A DNA stretch of 64,000 nt from Lutibacter oricola (lineage in GTDB: Bacteria > Bacteroidota > Bacteroidia > Flavobacteriales > Flavobacteriaceae). Where the stretch lies: positions 294,410-358,409 of the forward strand of contig NZ_FNNJ01000003.1 of assembly GCF_900106565.1 (NCBI RefSeq), given 5' to 3'. A program made the position numbers and the translations under genes. The number at the start of each line of letters is the position of its first letter. The stretch's first letter is position 1. A model generated the notes under the pieces. The model was given only the letters and a program-made list of their open reading frames with translations. It searched no databases and was not told where the DNA came from. This document shows, piece after piece, positions 47,505 to 56,822 of this stretch.

Positions 47505-48269
47505 TTATTCAAATTTTGGTTCTCGTTTTTCTATAAATGATTGAAATCCTTCTTTAGCATCAAAGGTATCGTACAAAGTATCAACCATTTTAGTTTCTAA
47601 TTTAAGAAAATCTTGTGTGCTTTTTCCAACTCCTTCAGCAAAAGTTTGTTTTATAGTAGCCATTGCTGTTTTTGGGCCTTTGGAAAGGTTTTGAGCATAA
47701 TCCAAAGCTTCTTGTTCAGCAGTTTCTTCGTTGTATAATTTATGAGCTAATCCAATTCTAAAAGCTTCTTCAGAATTAATAGGATTTCCAGAAACTACCA
47801 TTTCAAAAGCGTAGGAATGTCCGACTGCATTTACCAATCTTGGAATTCCGCCATTTCCTGGCATTAATCCTAATTTAACTTCAGGTAATCCAATTAAGAA
47901 TTTTTTATTTGAAGCTAAACGAATGTCACAAGCAACTGCTAATTCTAATCCGCCACCTAATGTATGGCCGTTTAAAAAAGCAATAAATATTTTAGCACTA
48001 GTACTAATTAATTTGGCAACTTTATTTGCCATTGCAACCATTTCGTTGTTCTGTTCAACGGTGTTACTTGCAAAAACCTTGATATCTGCACCAGCACAGA
48101 AAAATTTAGGAATGCCGCTTTTCAGCAAAACAACTCCAATATCAGTATCATTTTCAATAGAGTTTAAAACTTTTTCAAACTCGTTGAAGAAGTGAATATC
48201 GTAACTATTAGCTGGGGATTTATCTAAAGTGATAATCCCCAATCTATCTATTTTTTTATATTGAAACAT
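47505..48269 (-). CDS. Enoyl-CoA hydratase/isomerase (crotonase) family protein
   Basis: A 254-residue crotonase. The oxyanion-hole regions are FFCAGADIKVFA and FLNGHTLGGGLELAVACDIRLAS. The second catalytic Glu would be in LPEVKLGLMPGNGG. The family hydrates, isomerises or cleaves acyl-CoA thioesters. It is unusual that the gene sits only 3 bp downstream of a GH2 in an agarase operon. Two CoA-transferases are encoded on the other side of the cluster and could supply an acyl-CoA substrate. Substrate unknown. Confidence 0.92.
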   Translation of the reverse strand: MFQYKKIDRLGIITLDKSPANSYDIHFFNEFEKVLNSIENDTDIGVVLLKSGIPKFFCAGADIKVFASNTVEQNNEMVAMANKVAKLISTSAKIFIAFLNGHTLGGGLELAVACDIRLASNKKFLIGLPEVKLGLMPGNGGIPRLVNAVGHSYAFEMVVSGNPINSEEAFRIGLAHKLYNEETAEQEALDYAQNLSKGPKTAMATIKQTFAEGVGKSTQDFLKLETKMVDTLYDTFDAKEGFQSFIEKREPKFE

Positions 48270-48272
48270 AAT

Positions 48273-50759
48273 TTATTCTTTATCAAATCCTCTTGCAATT
48301 GGCATTTTAGAATCAGCTTCTAAATGACCTTCTTCAGCACCTAAACCAGGAAAATATCTAAAGTAATTTGCCCAACCATATTTTTGCTTAATTTCAAAAG
48401 CTTCTAAACCAATGGCTCTTAATTCTGCTCTGTCTTTTGTTTTATCTGCAACAAGCATCATATAATCGTTTTCAGATAATACATTTCCTTCAGCATCAGT
48501 CAAAGTCATTTCAGCATAAAATTTATCTCCAATTTTACCTGGTACTTTACAAGTTACATCAATATATTTAGAAGAGCTATCACCATTAATTTCAGCAAAA
48601 TCAAATTCTTCTTCTTTAATTGCATTTTTGTTATTATCAAGGAATTTTATAGTTGCTTTACAATTATTGTAAGTTTCATAATAATCATTTACTACCCATA
48701 ATTCACCTTTGAAATCTTCGCCAGGTAACCAACGTCTATCATAATGTTTCATTGTTAATAGAACAGGCTGATAGGCTTTTTTTACATAATCAAAAGATAA
48801 TTTTTTCTCTTGATAATAATCTACAATTCCCCATTTCATATCTGGAGCAAATGTGATGTAATGACAAATGCAAATTGCGCTAGTTCTTGGTTTTCTTGTT
48901 CTGAAATGCTCTAAAGCATATTGAAAAATGGCACCTTGAGCAATTTGCGTAGCGGTTACAAAACTTTCTAAACTATCTGTACTTTGATCTCCAACAACTT
49001 CAAAATTTAAGGTTCTTAAAGCGTCAAAATCTGCCCAATGATGTCCCCAACTTGGTCCCGGAGGCCAAACTTCATCAGCAGGAATAAACTTTTTAATACT
49101 TTCAATATTTGGACAAGAAGAAATTGCCAATTCAGGAATTACGGCGTAATCTAAACTAGGAAAATAATCTTCCATTACAAATTCTCCTTCACCATAAAAT
49201 AAATCGTTAGCGTGGAAACTTTCTTTTGGTTTAAAACCTAAATTCAATCCAACTTCGTCACTTAAAGGAGAAGAAGGAATAAAGTTTAATGATGTATATG
49301 GCTTGATTGCTTCACCTAATTCATTTACAAATTGTAAGTTGTGTTGTGGATCTGAAGCTGTCATAAATAACTCTTCTGAACCTTCTAATAAGACAATACT
49401 TGGATGATTTCTTTGTGCTTTTACAGAAGAAATGGCTTCAGCAAAAACAGCATCTTTAAATTCTTGATCTTTAGGTAATGATAAACTTGCTAATGGCAAT
49501 ACATCTTGCCAAACTGTAATTCCAGCTTCATTACATAATTGATAAAATAACGGAATTTCTTCTGGATGCCAACCGAAAATACGTAAGTTATTAAAGTTAG
49601 CTTCTTTAGCCAATCTAATTAACTCAATATATTTACTTGGATGTGCACGACCCATAAAAATATCTGGTGGTCCACCCCAAGTTCCTGAACGCATAAAGTG
49701 ACGTTTACCATTAATCATAACCGTCCAAGGGTTTTCAACTTCATCTAAAGTAAAGCCAGGATTATGAACCATTTCAACTTCTCTAATTCCAAATGAAGTT
49801 GAGGTTGTATCTAAAACACTTTCATTATTTTCTGAAACAGTAACTTTAGCAGTATATAAATTTTGATCTCCTAAATCCCAAGGCCACCATAATTTTGCAT
49901 CATCAATGTCTATGCTTACTTCTAATTTATTAGTTCCCGGAGCAACATTTGTTTCTTTATTTACAGTATAGATTTTTGATTCGAAATTTTCACCTTCAAT
50001 TTCAACATTAACTTGTACATTATTGTTAGATGAATTGTGATTGTTAAGTTCAACTTCAATATCTAGTTTTGCTGAATTTTCAGATAATACACTTGGTTTA
50101 ACATACGTATCTTCAATAGTAACTTGACCCATTGCTTCCAAATAAACAGGTTTCCAAATGCCAGTAGGAGGTAAGGCTACCCAATAATCTCCGTGCCAAG
50201 CTGGTTTTCTACCAGCAACCTGACTGTAACGTCTTGGTGCAGGATGTAAGCGAACCATTAAAACATTGGTTCCAAAACGTAAACGTTCAAAACGAATAGT
50301 GTTTGAAACATCAAATTTAAATTGAGAAAACATTCCTTCGTGAGTTCCCAATAATTCTCCATTTAGCCAAACATCACAGCCAAAATCGACACCATCAAAA
50401 ACTAATTGAATTCGTTTTCCTTCCATTTCCTTAGGAACATCGAATTGGCGTTTGTACCACCATTCATTTTCTGGAACCCATTTTGCTTTTAAGCTATTTC
50501 TTCCAAAGTGAGGATCTTCAATTCTTCCTTGTCTCCAAAGATCGGTGTAAACATCTCCAGGTACTTTTGCAAAACCCCAGTTAAATGAATCTCCAGTAAT
50601 GTCAAAATTTAATTCATGGAAGCCAATTTTAACGCCTTCATCAGGTCTAATACCTTCCATTTGCCAATTGTTTCCAGATAAGTCTAAAACAATTTTATCG
50701 TTAGAAGCTTCACCTTCACCTTGAAGATACTCCTTCTCGTCTTGACTAATATTTTTCAT
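48273..50759 (-). CDS. Apparently cytoplasmic GH2 glycoside hydrolase, beta-mannosidase-like layout
   Basis: An 828-residue GH2 with the jelly roll (WWYKRQFDVPKEMEGKRIQLVFDG), Ig domains and TIM barrel. The N-terminus (MKNISQDEKEYLQGEG) has no signal peptide or lipobox, unlike the two other GH2 proteins here. The acid/base would be Glu462 in VLLEGSEELF, where the usual Asn before it is Ser461. The nucleophile is likely Glu543 in VIPELAISSCP. The layout is that of beta-mannosidase and exo-glucosaminidase branches. It would act on imported di- or oligosaccharides from GH50/GH16. It lies 3 bp upstream of the crotonase gene. Confidence 0.87.
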   Translation of the reverse strand: MKNISQDEKEYLQGEGEASNDKIVLDLSGNNWQMEGIRPDEGVKIGFHELNFDITGDSFNWGFAKVPGDVYTDLWRQGRIEDPHFGRNSLKAKWVPENEWWYKRQFDVPKEMEGKRIQLVFDGVDFGCDVWLNGELLGTHEGMFSQFKFDVSNTIRFERLRFGTNVLMVRLHPAPRRYSQVAGRKPAWHGDYWVALPPTGIWKPVYLEAMGQVTIEDTYVKPSVLSENSAKLDIEVELNNHNSSNNNVQVNVEIEGENFESKIYTVNKETNVAPGTNKLEVSIDIDDAKLWWPWDLGDQNLYTAKVTVSENNESVLDTTSTSFGIREVEMVHNPGFTLDEVENPWTVMINGKRHFMRSGTWGGPPDIFMGRAHPSKYIELIRLAKEANFNNLRIFGWHPEEIPLFYQLCNEAGITVWQDVLPLASLSLPKDQEFKDAVFAEAISSVKAQRNHPSIVLLEGSEELFMTASDPQHNLQFVNELGEAIKPYTSLNFIPSSPLSDEVGLNLGFKPKESFHANDLFYGEGEFVMEDYFPSLDYAVIPELAISSCPNIESIKKFIPADEVWPPGPSWGHHWADFDALRTLNFEVVGDQSTDSLESFVTATQIAQGAIFQYALEHFRTRKPRTSAICICHYITFAPDMKWGIVDYYQEKKLSFDYVKKAYQPVLLTMKHYDRRWLPGEDFKGELWVVNDYYETYNNCKATIKFLDNNKNAIKEEEFDFAEINGDSSSKYIDVTCKVPGKIGDKFYAEMTLTDAEGNVLSENDYMMLVADKTKDRAELRAIGLEAFEIKQKYGWANYFRYFPGLGAEEGHLEADSKMPIARGFDKE

Positions 50760-50780
50760 TAATTTATGTTTTAATATATT

Positions 50781-52058
50781 TTAATCGTTTTCTAATTTCC
50801 AAGTTCTTACCCAATCAATTTTCATGGTATTAATGGTGTTGTCAGATAAATCTTCTTTTTTAGCTAAGCCACCAATCCAATTTTCGTGATAGGTCCATAA
50901 ATCGAAAATAATTTCTAAATCTCTAGTGAATTCTCTGTCGGAATAAGTTACACCAGATCTGTCGTGACCAACTGTTACACTTCCTGCAGGTTCACCATCC
51001 AAGTAAAATTGAATATTTTTAGAATCTTTCCACCAAACACCAAAGGTGTGGTAGGCTTCGTTCCATTTTACACCTTTTCCAGGGTTTGCATCAGATAAAT
51101 TTGTGTTCATAAAATTATCTTCATCTCTAATTGTTCCAGGTGTTTTGTTTGAATCTGCTTGAAAATATTGAGAATTCATTCTTAAAGGAAATTCCGGTTG
51201 GCAGTCGCAAGATGGTTTTGGATTGTTTTCTATAATATCAATTTCATCTCTATTATTAATGTCTCCATTATTAAGCCAATAAGTATTATATGCTGAAATA
51301 TTTGCCGCTTTTATACGAGCTTCAGTATACATAGGGTATTTAGTTTCTGCTTTTGAATGAATTCTTGCCGTTTGAAACCATCTATCATCAGGATTGCTTT
51401 CATTTAAAGTGGCTTTAATCCATAAATTTCCGTCGGTTACACCAGAGTTGTCTGATGACGTTGTCATAAACACTGGTACACCATAATTCCAAGTAGATTT
51501 AAACCATTTAGAGCTGTCCCAAGTGTCAAATTCATCCGACATAGATTCTAATTTCACCCATTTTTTTCCTTCTGGAGTTGTGTCTTCTAAAGAAGTAAAT
51601 GAAGGGAAGTTTGGGTCTATATTGTTAAAATGTTCTGCAGTAAGTTCAAATTTAGTTACGGTAATATTTACAGTTCCTGTGTCTGAATCACCATCTTTAT
51701 CGGTTATTTGATAAGTAAAACTATCGGTTCCAGTAAAGTTTGAATTTGGAATGTATTCAAATATACCATCGCTAATTTCAGTAGCATTACCGTTATTTGG
51801 AGAAGTTGCTAAAGAGTAATTGTCTGAATCTCCACCATCATTTCCTAAAGAATCATTAGTTGAAACATTTATTTGATTTGAAGTTTCTGAAGTACTATTT
51901 TCTATAACCGTTAACGTGTTGTTAACTGCTGTTGGAACATCGTTTGTATCAATAGGATCAATTGGGGCATTTGAGCTTGAAGAGCACCCAAAATTTAATG
52001 AGATTAGTAAAAATGCTATTAATGTAAAATTCAATTTTTTAGTTTTTATATTTTTCAT
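50781..52058 (-). CDS. GH16 beta-agarase/porphyranase-like lipoprotein
   Basis: A 425-residue lipoprotein (lipobox SLNFGCSSS, Cys25). I chose the ATG at 52058, 4 bp after the GH50 stop, because it puts the signal peptide at the N-terminus. An ATG 27 bp upstream overlaps GH50. A linker and a cadherin/VCBS-like beta domain (about 40-135, TDSFTYQITDKDGDSDTG) precede the GH16 catalytic domain. The motif is E272-I-D274-I-I-E277 in RDEIDIIENN. A Cys-x-Cys pair (SCDCQPE) follows. Ends MKIDWVRTWKLEN, as in agarases. It lies directly after a GH50 agarase. Confidence 0.9.
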   Translation of the reverse strand: MKNIKTKKLNFTLIAFLLISLNFGCSSSSNAPIDPIDTNDVPTAVNNTLTVIENSTSETSNQINVSTNDSLGNDGGDSDNYSLATSPNNGNATEISDGIFEYIPNSNFTGTDSFTYQITDKDGDSDTGTVNITVTKFELTAEHFNNIDPNFPSFTSLEDTTPEGKKWVKLESMSDEFDTWDSSKWFKSTWNYGVPVFMTTSSDNSGVTDGNLWIKATLNESNPDDRWFQTARIHSKAETKYPMYTEARIKAANISAYNTYWLNNGDINNRDEIDIIENNPKPSCDCQPEFPLRMNSQYFQADSNKTPGTIRDEDNFMNTNLSDANPGKGVKWNEAYHTFGVWWKDSKNIQFYLDGEPAGSVTVGHDRSGVTYSDREFTRDLEIIFDLWTYHENWIGGLAKKEDLSDNTINTMKIDWVRTWKLEND

Positions 52059-52062
52059 TTGT

Positions 52063-54165
52063 TTAATTATCTGTTCTATATTCATACATCTTGTATGTGG
52101 TCTCTTTTACTTTTTTAATTAAATCCGAATACGGATTGTCGCAAACATCAATAAATCCAACATTGTAATTTTCACCATCAAAACGTCCTGTATTTGGTTC
52201 GTCTAAATATTGAAACCAATGCGCACCAACTATATTTGGATGCCTTAATGCTCCTTGAATATAACTCTTGTATAGTTCGCCTCGTTCTGCTTGATCTTTA
52301 GCTTTTTTAATTCCTACGTGAAAACTTCCTTTATCCAATGCTCCAAAATGAAATTCACCAATCATAACTGGTTTATCTACTCCTTTTGGAAGTGAGAAAT
52401 CTTCGATAGAATATTCATATTTGTTGAAACTCATAATGTCTAAATAGTTACTTGCAGCTGTTAAAACAACATCGTTGTTAGCCCAAGCAAAGCGGCAACC
52501 CAAATAATTTTGATTTGGGGCTACTTTTTTTAATTCTTCATTAATAGTTTTGAAATAAGTATCAGCCAATTTTTTGTAGAAGTTAACTAAATCTTCTTTT
52601 GCGTTTTCTTGATTTGGTGCTTCAGTTGAATTCAATAAAGTATCCCAAGAAGCGTGATTCGTGTTCCAAATCGTATTCAATTTATCGATTGATTTATATT
52701 TAGATTTTAAATCTTTTACAAATTCAATTTTAGCTGGTTGATTTGCAGGACTTTTTAATGTTCCAATAGCTAAAGAACCAAGTTGCCCCCAAGATAATTC
52801 GTTATCTACAAAATAGCCGATACACCAAGGGTCATTTGCACCTTCTTTTTGAGATTCTACAGATTTTTTAACTGCTTTTCTGAAGTTAGGATCGAATACA
52901 TCGTGAAATTTACCCCAGAAACCTTCTGAACCAATTATTTTTGGTGTGTTTCTAATCCAAATTGAACCGACATAAGGAGTTTTATGCATTCTTGTTGCGC
53001 CAAAATCAGAAACAAAACCAATGGTGTTCATTCCCCAATCTTTGATTCTTAAATGCGCCATTTCTTGGAATTTTGTCAGCCAATTTTCACCATATTTTCT
53101 ATATAAATTACTTTGATAAAAGTTATAAGATTTATAAGGGAGTTTGTCTTTGTAGAAACCGTGAGAAGCGTGCCCTCCAACTCCATAGAATTGATTAAAA
53201 ATTGTATCTTCTTTTGGTAAATATTCAAAATAATTTTCTCTGTGAGAAACACCTGTAAACACAGAAGTTGAAGCAACACAATTTAAACCTGCAGTCCAAA
53301 ATACGTAACCTTCAGGATCTACAATCCACCATTTATTATTAACTTTTTCAGTTCTAAAAAAACCAGTAGCTTTTAGTTTTGGACCTTTAGTATATCCGCC
53401 ATATTTTCCTAAATCTTTTGGACCAATTTCTTTAGAAAGTTGGCTTAATTCTTTTGAAGCAGCTTGTTTCAATTCTTCATCAGAATGCATTTTACCTTCC
53501 CAATCTTTGTGTTTATATTGCCCAAATTGATCTACAAATGGGAAAAAACCATCTCCTTTTCGTTCTTCTAATTTTCCAACAGCTCTAACGTTATCAATAG
53601 TAAATTGATTTGGTTGTGTTGCATAACGCGAACAAAAAACTAGTTCTTGAATTTTACTAATGTCTGTTTTTAAAGCTCCAGGAATTCCACGCATTCCAAC
53701 AATATCAAGTTGAGGTTTAAACACCCAGTTTGTCCAAGCTAAATCTACAGTAATTGTTCCTTTCTCTCCAGGTTTTAAATCAATATAGTCAGAACAATAC
53801 CAACGTTTTAAACCATCAGGATCATTACCAACAAATAATTCAACCTGAATAATTTCATCACCAGTATTTGAAACATCTGCTTTTACTTGATAAAAACCAT
53901 TTAAATCCCAAGGATTTTCCTTTGAACTCACCAATTTAACTCCAGTTTCTCTTAATGTAAAACCATTATCAACTTGTAGAAAATTATTGGATTCGCCTTT
54001 TATTATTTTGAAAGTAGCATCTTGAGGTTGAATTTGAGATTCATTAAAATTATTTTCAAAATTGAATAAAACTAATTCGTTATTATTTGAATTGACTGAT
54101 TTTTTATCAGAACAACCTATCATAATAAGTGAAAGAATATAAAATAGCTTAACAATTAGTTTCAT
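52063..54165 (-). CDS. GH50 beta-agarase lipoprotein
   Basis: A 700-residue GH50 enzyme. Lipobox LSLIMIGCSD (Cys18). An N-terminal CBM-like beta-sandwich (about 30-200) leads to the (beta/alpha)8 domain (KVNNKWWIVDPEGYVFWTAG). The acid/base is Glu456 in GYFVDNELSWG and the nucleophile Glu604 in PVMIGEFHFGALDKG, the GH50 signature. The family cleaves agarose, usually giving neoagarobiose, and is the clearest sign of agar use in this window. It lies 11 bp after the MFS porter and 4 bp before the GH16 lipoprotein. Confidence 0.93.
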   Translation of the reverse strand: MKLIVKLFYILSLIMIGCSDKKSVNSNNNELVLFNFENNFNESQIQPQDATFKIIKGESNNFLQVDNGFTLRETGVKLVSSKENPWDLNGFYQVKADVSNTGDEIIQVELFVGNDPDGLKRWYCSDYIDLKPGEKGTITVDLAWTNWVFKPQLDIVGMRGIPGALKTDISKIQELVFCSRYATQPNQFTIDNVRAVGKLEERKGDGFFPFVDQFGQYKHKDWEGKMHSDEELKQAASKELSQLSKEIGPKDLGKYGGYTKGPKLKATGFFRTEKVNNKWWIVDPEGYVFWTAGLNCVASTSVFTGVSHRENYFEYLPKEDTIFNQFYGVGGHASHGFYKDKLPYKSYNFYQSNLYRKYGENWLTKFQEMAHLRIKDWGMNTIGFVSDFGATRMHKTPYVGSIWIRNTPKIIGSEGFWGKFHDVFDPNFRKAVKKSVESQKEGANDPWCIGYFVDNELSWGQLGSLAIGTLKSPANQPAKIEFVKDLKSKYKSIDKLNTIWNTNHASWDTLLNSTEAPNQENAKEDLVNFYKKLADTYFKTINEELKKVAPNQNYLGCRFAWANNDVVLTAASNYLDIMSFNKYEYSIEDFSLPKGVDKPVMIGEFHFGALDKGSFHVGIKKAKDQAERGELYKSYIQGALRHPNIVGAHWFQYLDEPNTGRFDGENYNVGFIDVCDNPYSDLIKKVKETTYKMYEYRTDN

Positions 54166-54176
54166 AATATAATCGA

Positions 54177-55736
54177 TTATTTAATTAATAATTCTTCTAA
54201 CTCTTCTAACGATTTTCCTTTAGTTTCAGGTACTTTAAACCATATGAATAGGAACCCAATAACTGCAAAACTTCCAAATACTAAAAAAGTTGTTGCATTT
54301 CCTAAAACAGAAAGTTCTAGCGGAAATAATAATTGTACTAAAAACCCAACACCTAAGTTTATAAAACCAACAAAAGCTATGGCAAAACCTCTAATTCTAT
54401 TTGGAAATAATTCAGAAAATAACACCCACATAACTGGGCCAATAGACATGGCAAAAAAACCTACAAAACCAATTATTCCAATTAAAATAAGTAAGGTATT
54501 CATTTTTGCTGAAGCTGTTATTAGAGTTCCTTCGTGAGTGCCAGCAGCTTCTTCACCTAAAGTGTTTACTAAAGCGGCTTTAAAATCTAAATCGTTGTCA
54601 AAAATTTTATCTTGAATTGAGTTTAAAGTTTCTTTATTAATTTCTGTTGGCAAGTTTGCAATAGCATCTTTACTTAAAGTATAAGTAGCATCACTAAATC
54701 CATAACTTAGTAAAAATAGGCAAACTGCAATTCCTGCCATACCAATAATAAGTAATGGTTTTCTTCCAAATTTATCAATGGTAAGCATTGCTACTATGGT
54801 AAAACCTAAATTGGTAACACCAACTAATGCTGCTTGAATAAATGAAGCATCGGTACCAATACCTGTTTGTTCAAATATCATAGGAGCATAAAATAAAACA
54901 GCGTTAATACCTACAATTTGTTGAAAAACACCAACAATTATTCCTATAATAATTACATTTCGCATCGATTTTTTGAACAAGTCACTAACCGTTGTTTTCT
55001 TTTTATTTATATCTTCAGAAATACTTTTTTCAACTTCTTGAATTTGAATTTTTGCTTCATCTGTAGAAACTACTTTTTCCATAACTTCAAGAGCTTCTTC
55101 CTTTTTATTATGGACCATTAACCAACGTGGACTTCTTGGTACTGAAAAAAGACCAAGAAAATAAAATATGGCAGGTACTGCTTCTAATCCAAGCATCCAT
55201 CTCCAATTCCATTTTCCTAAACCAATTGAAGCAGCCCAACTAGCATCAGAATTTCCCCATTTTAATATTAAGTAATTTGTAAAAAAAGCTATTGAAATAC
55301 CAATTACTATGTTTAATTGATTGAATGAAACTAATTGTCCTCTTTTATGAGGAGGAGCAACTTCAGCAATGTACATAGGTGCAATAATTAGTGCTGCACC
55401 TACGGCTAAACCACCAATTAGTCTAAATATAATTAACCATAAAAAAGAACCAGCTAGTGCAGAACCTACTGCTGAAATTGTGAACAGTACTGCCGCAATT
55501 TTTAATATTTTTCTTCTACCATGTTTATCACTTAATGGACCAGCAAAAATCATACCTATGGCGGCAGTTAAAGTAATACAGCTCACTGCCCAACCAACTT
55601 CTAATTTTGAAAGATTGAATTCTGATTTAATAAATCCAAGTACTCCCGAAATTACAGAAGCATCAAACCCTAATAAAAATCCACCTAAAGCAACAATTAG
55701 CGCTATACGAACAATGAAATTACTTTTTTTAGACAT
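54177..55736 (-). CDS. MFS sugar porter
   Basis: A 519-residue inner-membrane transporter of the sugar-porter branch of the major facilitator superfamily (XylE/GalP-like), with 12 predicted helices. Motifs are GPLSDKHGRRKIL (between helices 2 and 3), PRSPRWLM, GINAVLFYAP in helix 7 and PETKGKSLEELEEL at the C-terminus. A long loop between helices 9 and 10 (about 360-410) is an insertion. First gene of the agar operon. The likely substrate is a monosaccharide or disaccharide released by GH50/GH16/GH2, such as galactose. Confidence 0.93.
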   Translation of the reverse strand: MSKKSNFIVRIALIVALGGFLLGFDASVISGVLGFIKSEFNLSKLEVGWAVSCITLTAAIGMIFAGPLSDKHGRRKILKIAAVLFTISAVGSALAGSFLWLIIFRLIGGLAVGAALIIAPMYIAEVAPPHKRGQLVSFNQLNIVIGISIAFFTNYLILKWGNSDASWAASIGLGKWNWRWMLGLEAVPAIFYFLGLFSVPRSPRWLMVHNKKEEALEVMEKVVSTDEAKIQIQEVEKSISEDINKKKTTVSDLFKKSMRNVIIIGIIVGVFQQIVGINAVLFYAPMIFEQTGIGTDASFIQAALVGVTNLGFTIVAMLTIDKFGRKPLLIIGMAGIAVCLFLLSYGFSDATYTLSKDAIANLPTEINKETLNSIQDKIFDNDLDFKAALVNTLGEEAAGTHEGTLITASAKMNTLLILIGIIGFVGFFAMSIGPVMWVLFSELFPNRIRGFAIAFVGFINLGVGFLVQLLFPLELSVLGNATTFLVFGSFAVIGFLFIWFKVPETKGKSLEELEELLIK

Positions 55737-55787
55737 ACAAATAAATTTATTTTGTTGTTAAATTACGTATTAAATTTTGTTCAAAAG

Positions 55788-55818
55788 TGAAATACGTTTC
55801 AAATATGAACCAAAAATA
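55788..55818 (-). promoter_or_regulatory. Promoter and candidate IclR operator of the agar operon
   Basis: On the minus strand TATTTTTG (plus 55818-55811) is a -7 box about 75 bp upstream of the MFS start. Just downstream, TGAAATACGTTTCA (55788-55801) has 5-bp arms TGAAA/TTTCA, similar in form to IclR-family sites. It overlaps the expected transcription start, a position suited to repression. Confidence 0.45.
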
Positions 55819-55941
55819 AATAAAATTTATTGGTAAAAAGATAATTCAGATATGAAATTTGTAAATATAACTAGATAAATACTGAACAATGAAGTTTTAA
55901 ATCTTGTTAGTAGTTGAATTTATTAGTAAAAAGAAAAATTA

Positions 55942-56769
55942 TTACTCTCCTAAGTATTTATTAATTTCAGCTTGCGTTTTTTGCAAGGCAAGTAATATTG
56001 TGTTTAAATTTTGATCAGATTCAAGGCTAGATGTAAAAACAGAGATAGCTAAAACAGCATTAATTCCAGATTCATTTATGCCAATTGGAACAGCAATATC
56101 TGTTACACCACTTGTAAGTTTACTATTAGAAAAGCTATAGCCATCTTTTTCAACTTTATTAATAAAAGTTAACAAATCTTGTTGTTCTGTTTTTGTCCAT
56201 TTTGGGAAATGAGGATCTCTTTCTAAAATTTCTTTTCTTCTTTTTTGAGTGAGAGTTGATAAAAATACACTTCCGGATGTAGTTTTAGATAATGGAAAGT
56301 GAGTTCCTTCTTCAATAGATAAAGAAACGGCACTTGGGCTACGCATTTGAGAAATGATTAACAATTGGTCATTATTCATAATACTTAAATGACAAGATTG
56401 TCTTGTAGACTCGGATAGCGATTGCATTGGATAACGTGCTACTCTTTTCAATTCATCAAAAGGAGTATGTCTGTGAGAAAGCCCATACATTTTTAACGAT
56501 AACCTATATTTTCCGGCATTAGATCCTCTAGTTAAGTAGCCTCTTTCTTCTAGGCAAACCAACATTCGGTATATTTCACTTGGAGTTCTATTTATTCCTT
56601 GTGCAATTTCAACTTGAGATAACGGGACACCTTCTTTAGATAAAAATTCTAGTATATCAAGTCCTTTATCTAGTGCTGGTGTGTTGTATTTTGGTTGTGT
56701 ATTCTTTGCCATAGGTTCTTTAATTAATGGCAAATTTAATAAATCTATTTGAGTTCTTGGTGGTTTCAT
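55942..56769 (-). CDS. IclR-family transcriptional regulator
   Basis: A 275-residue IclR-type regulator. The winged helix-turn-helix covers about 30-90 (GLDILEFLSKEGVPLSQVEIAQGI, then EIYRMLVCLEERGYLTRG). The C-terminal GAF-like effector domain includes HLSIMNNDQLLIISQMRS, TTSGSVFLSTL and ITDIAVPIG-like segments. An internal ATG at 56712 would still give a complete domain, so the start is not certain. It is divergent from the RhaT operon (53 bp apart) and 205 bp upstream of the agar operon on its own strand. It probably controls both with a sugar-derived ligand. Confidence 0.92.
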   Translation of the reverse strand: MKPPRTQIDLLNLPLIKEPMAKNTQPKYNTPALDKGLDILEFLSKEGVPLSQVEIAQGINRTPSEIYRMLVCLEERGYLTRGSNAGKYRLSLKMYGLSHRHTPFDELKRVARYPMQSLSESTRQSCHLSIMNNDQLLIISQMRSPSAVSLSIEEGTHFPLSKTTSGSVFLSTLTQKRRKEILERDPHFPKWTKTEQQDLLTFINKVEKDGYSFSNSKLTSGVTDIAVPIGINESGINAVLAISVFTSSLESDQNLNTILLALQKTQAEINKYLGE

Positions 56770-56796
56770 ATATAAAATCTATTTTTGCATATGAAA
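56764..56796. promoter_or_regulatory. RhaT-operon promoter flanked by an inverted repeat
   Basis: The -7 box TATTTTTG (56780-56787) for the plus-strand operon lies between TTTCATAT (56764-56771) and ATATGAAA (56789-56796), a perfect 8-bp dyad with a 17-bp spacer. The left arm covers the IclR start codon, so binding could control both directions. A match to ATATGAAATTT also occurs at about 55852. Confidence 0.5.
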
Positions 56797-56822
56797 TTTA
56801 AAAACAATTAAAAAAGTAACAT

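Noticed and set aside
45916..50759. Carnitine-type pathway (CaiB/CaiD-like CoA-transferase plus crotonase)
   Set aside because: No CaiA dehydrogenase, CaiC ligase, CaiT or CaiE is present, and the genes are interleaved with agarases and sugar permeases. The resemblance is at superfamily level only.
54169..54180. Palindrome ATAATCGATTAT between GH50 and the MFS porter, similar in its centre to the GH105 operator candidate
   Set aside because: It overlaps the MFS stop codon in an 11-bp gap inside one operon with no promoter box, so a regulatory role is unlikely. It is probably chance in AT-rich DNA.
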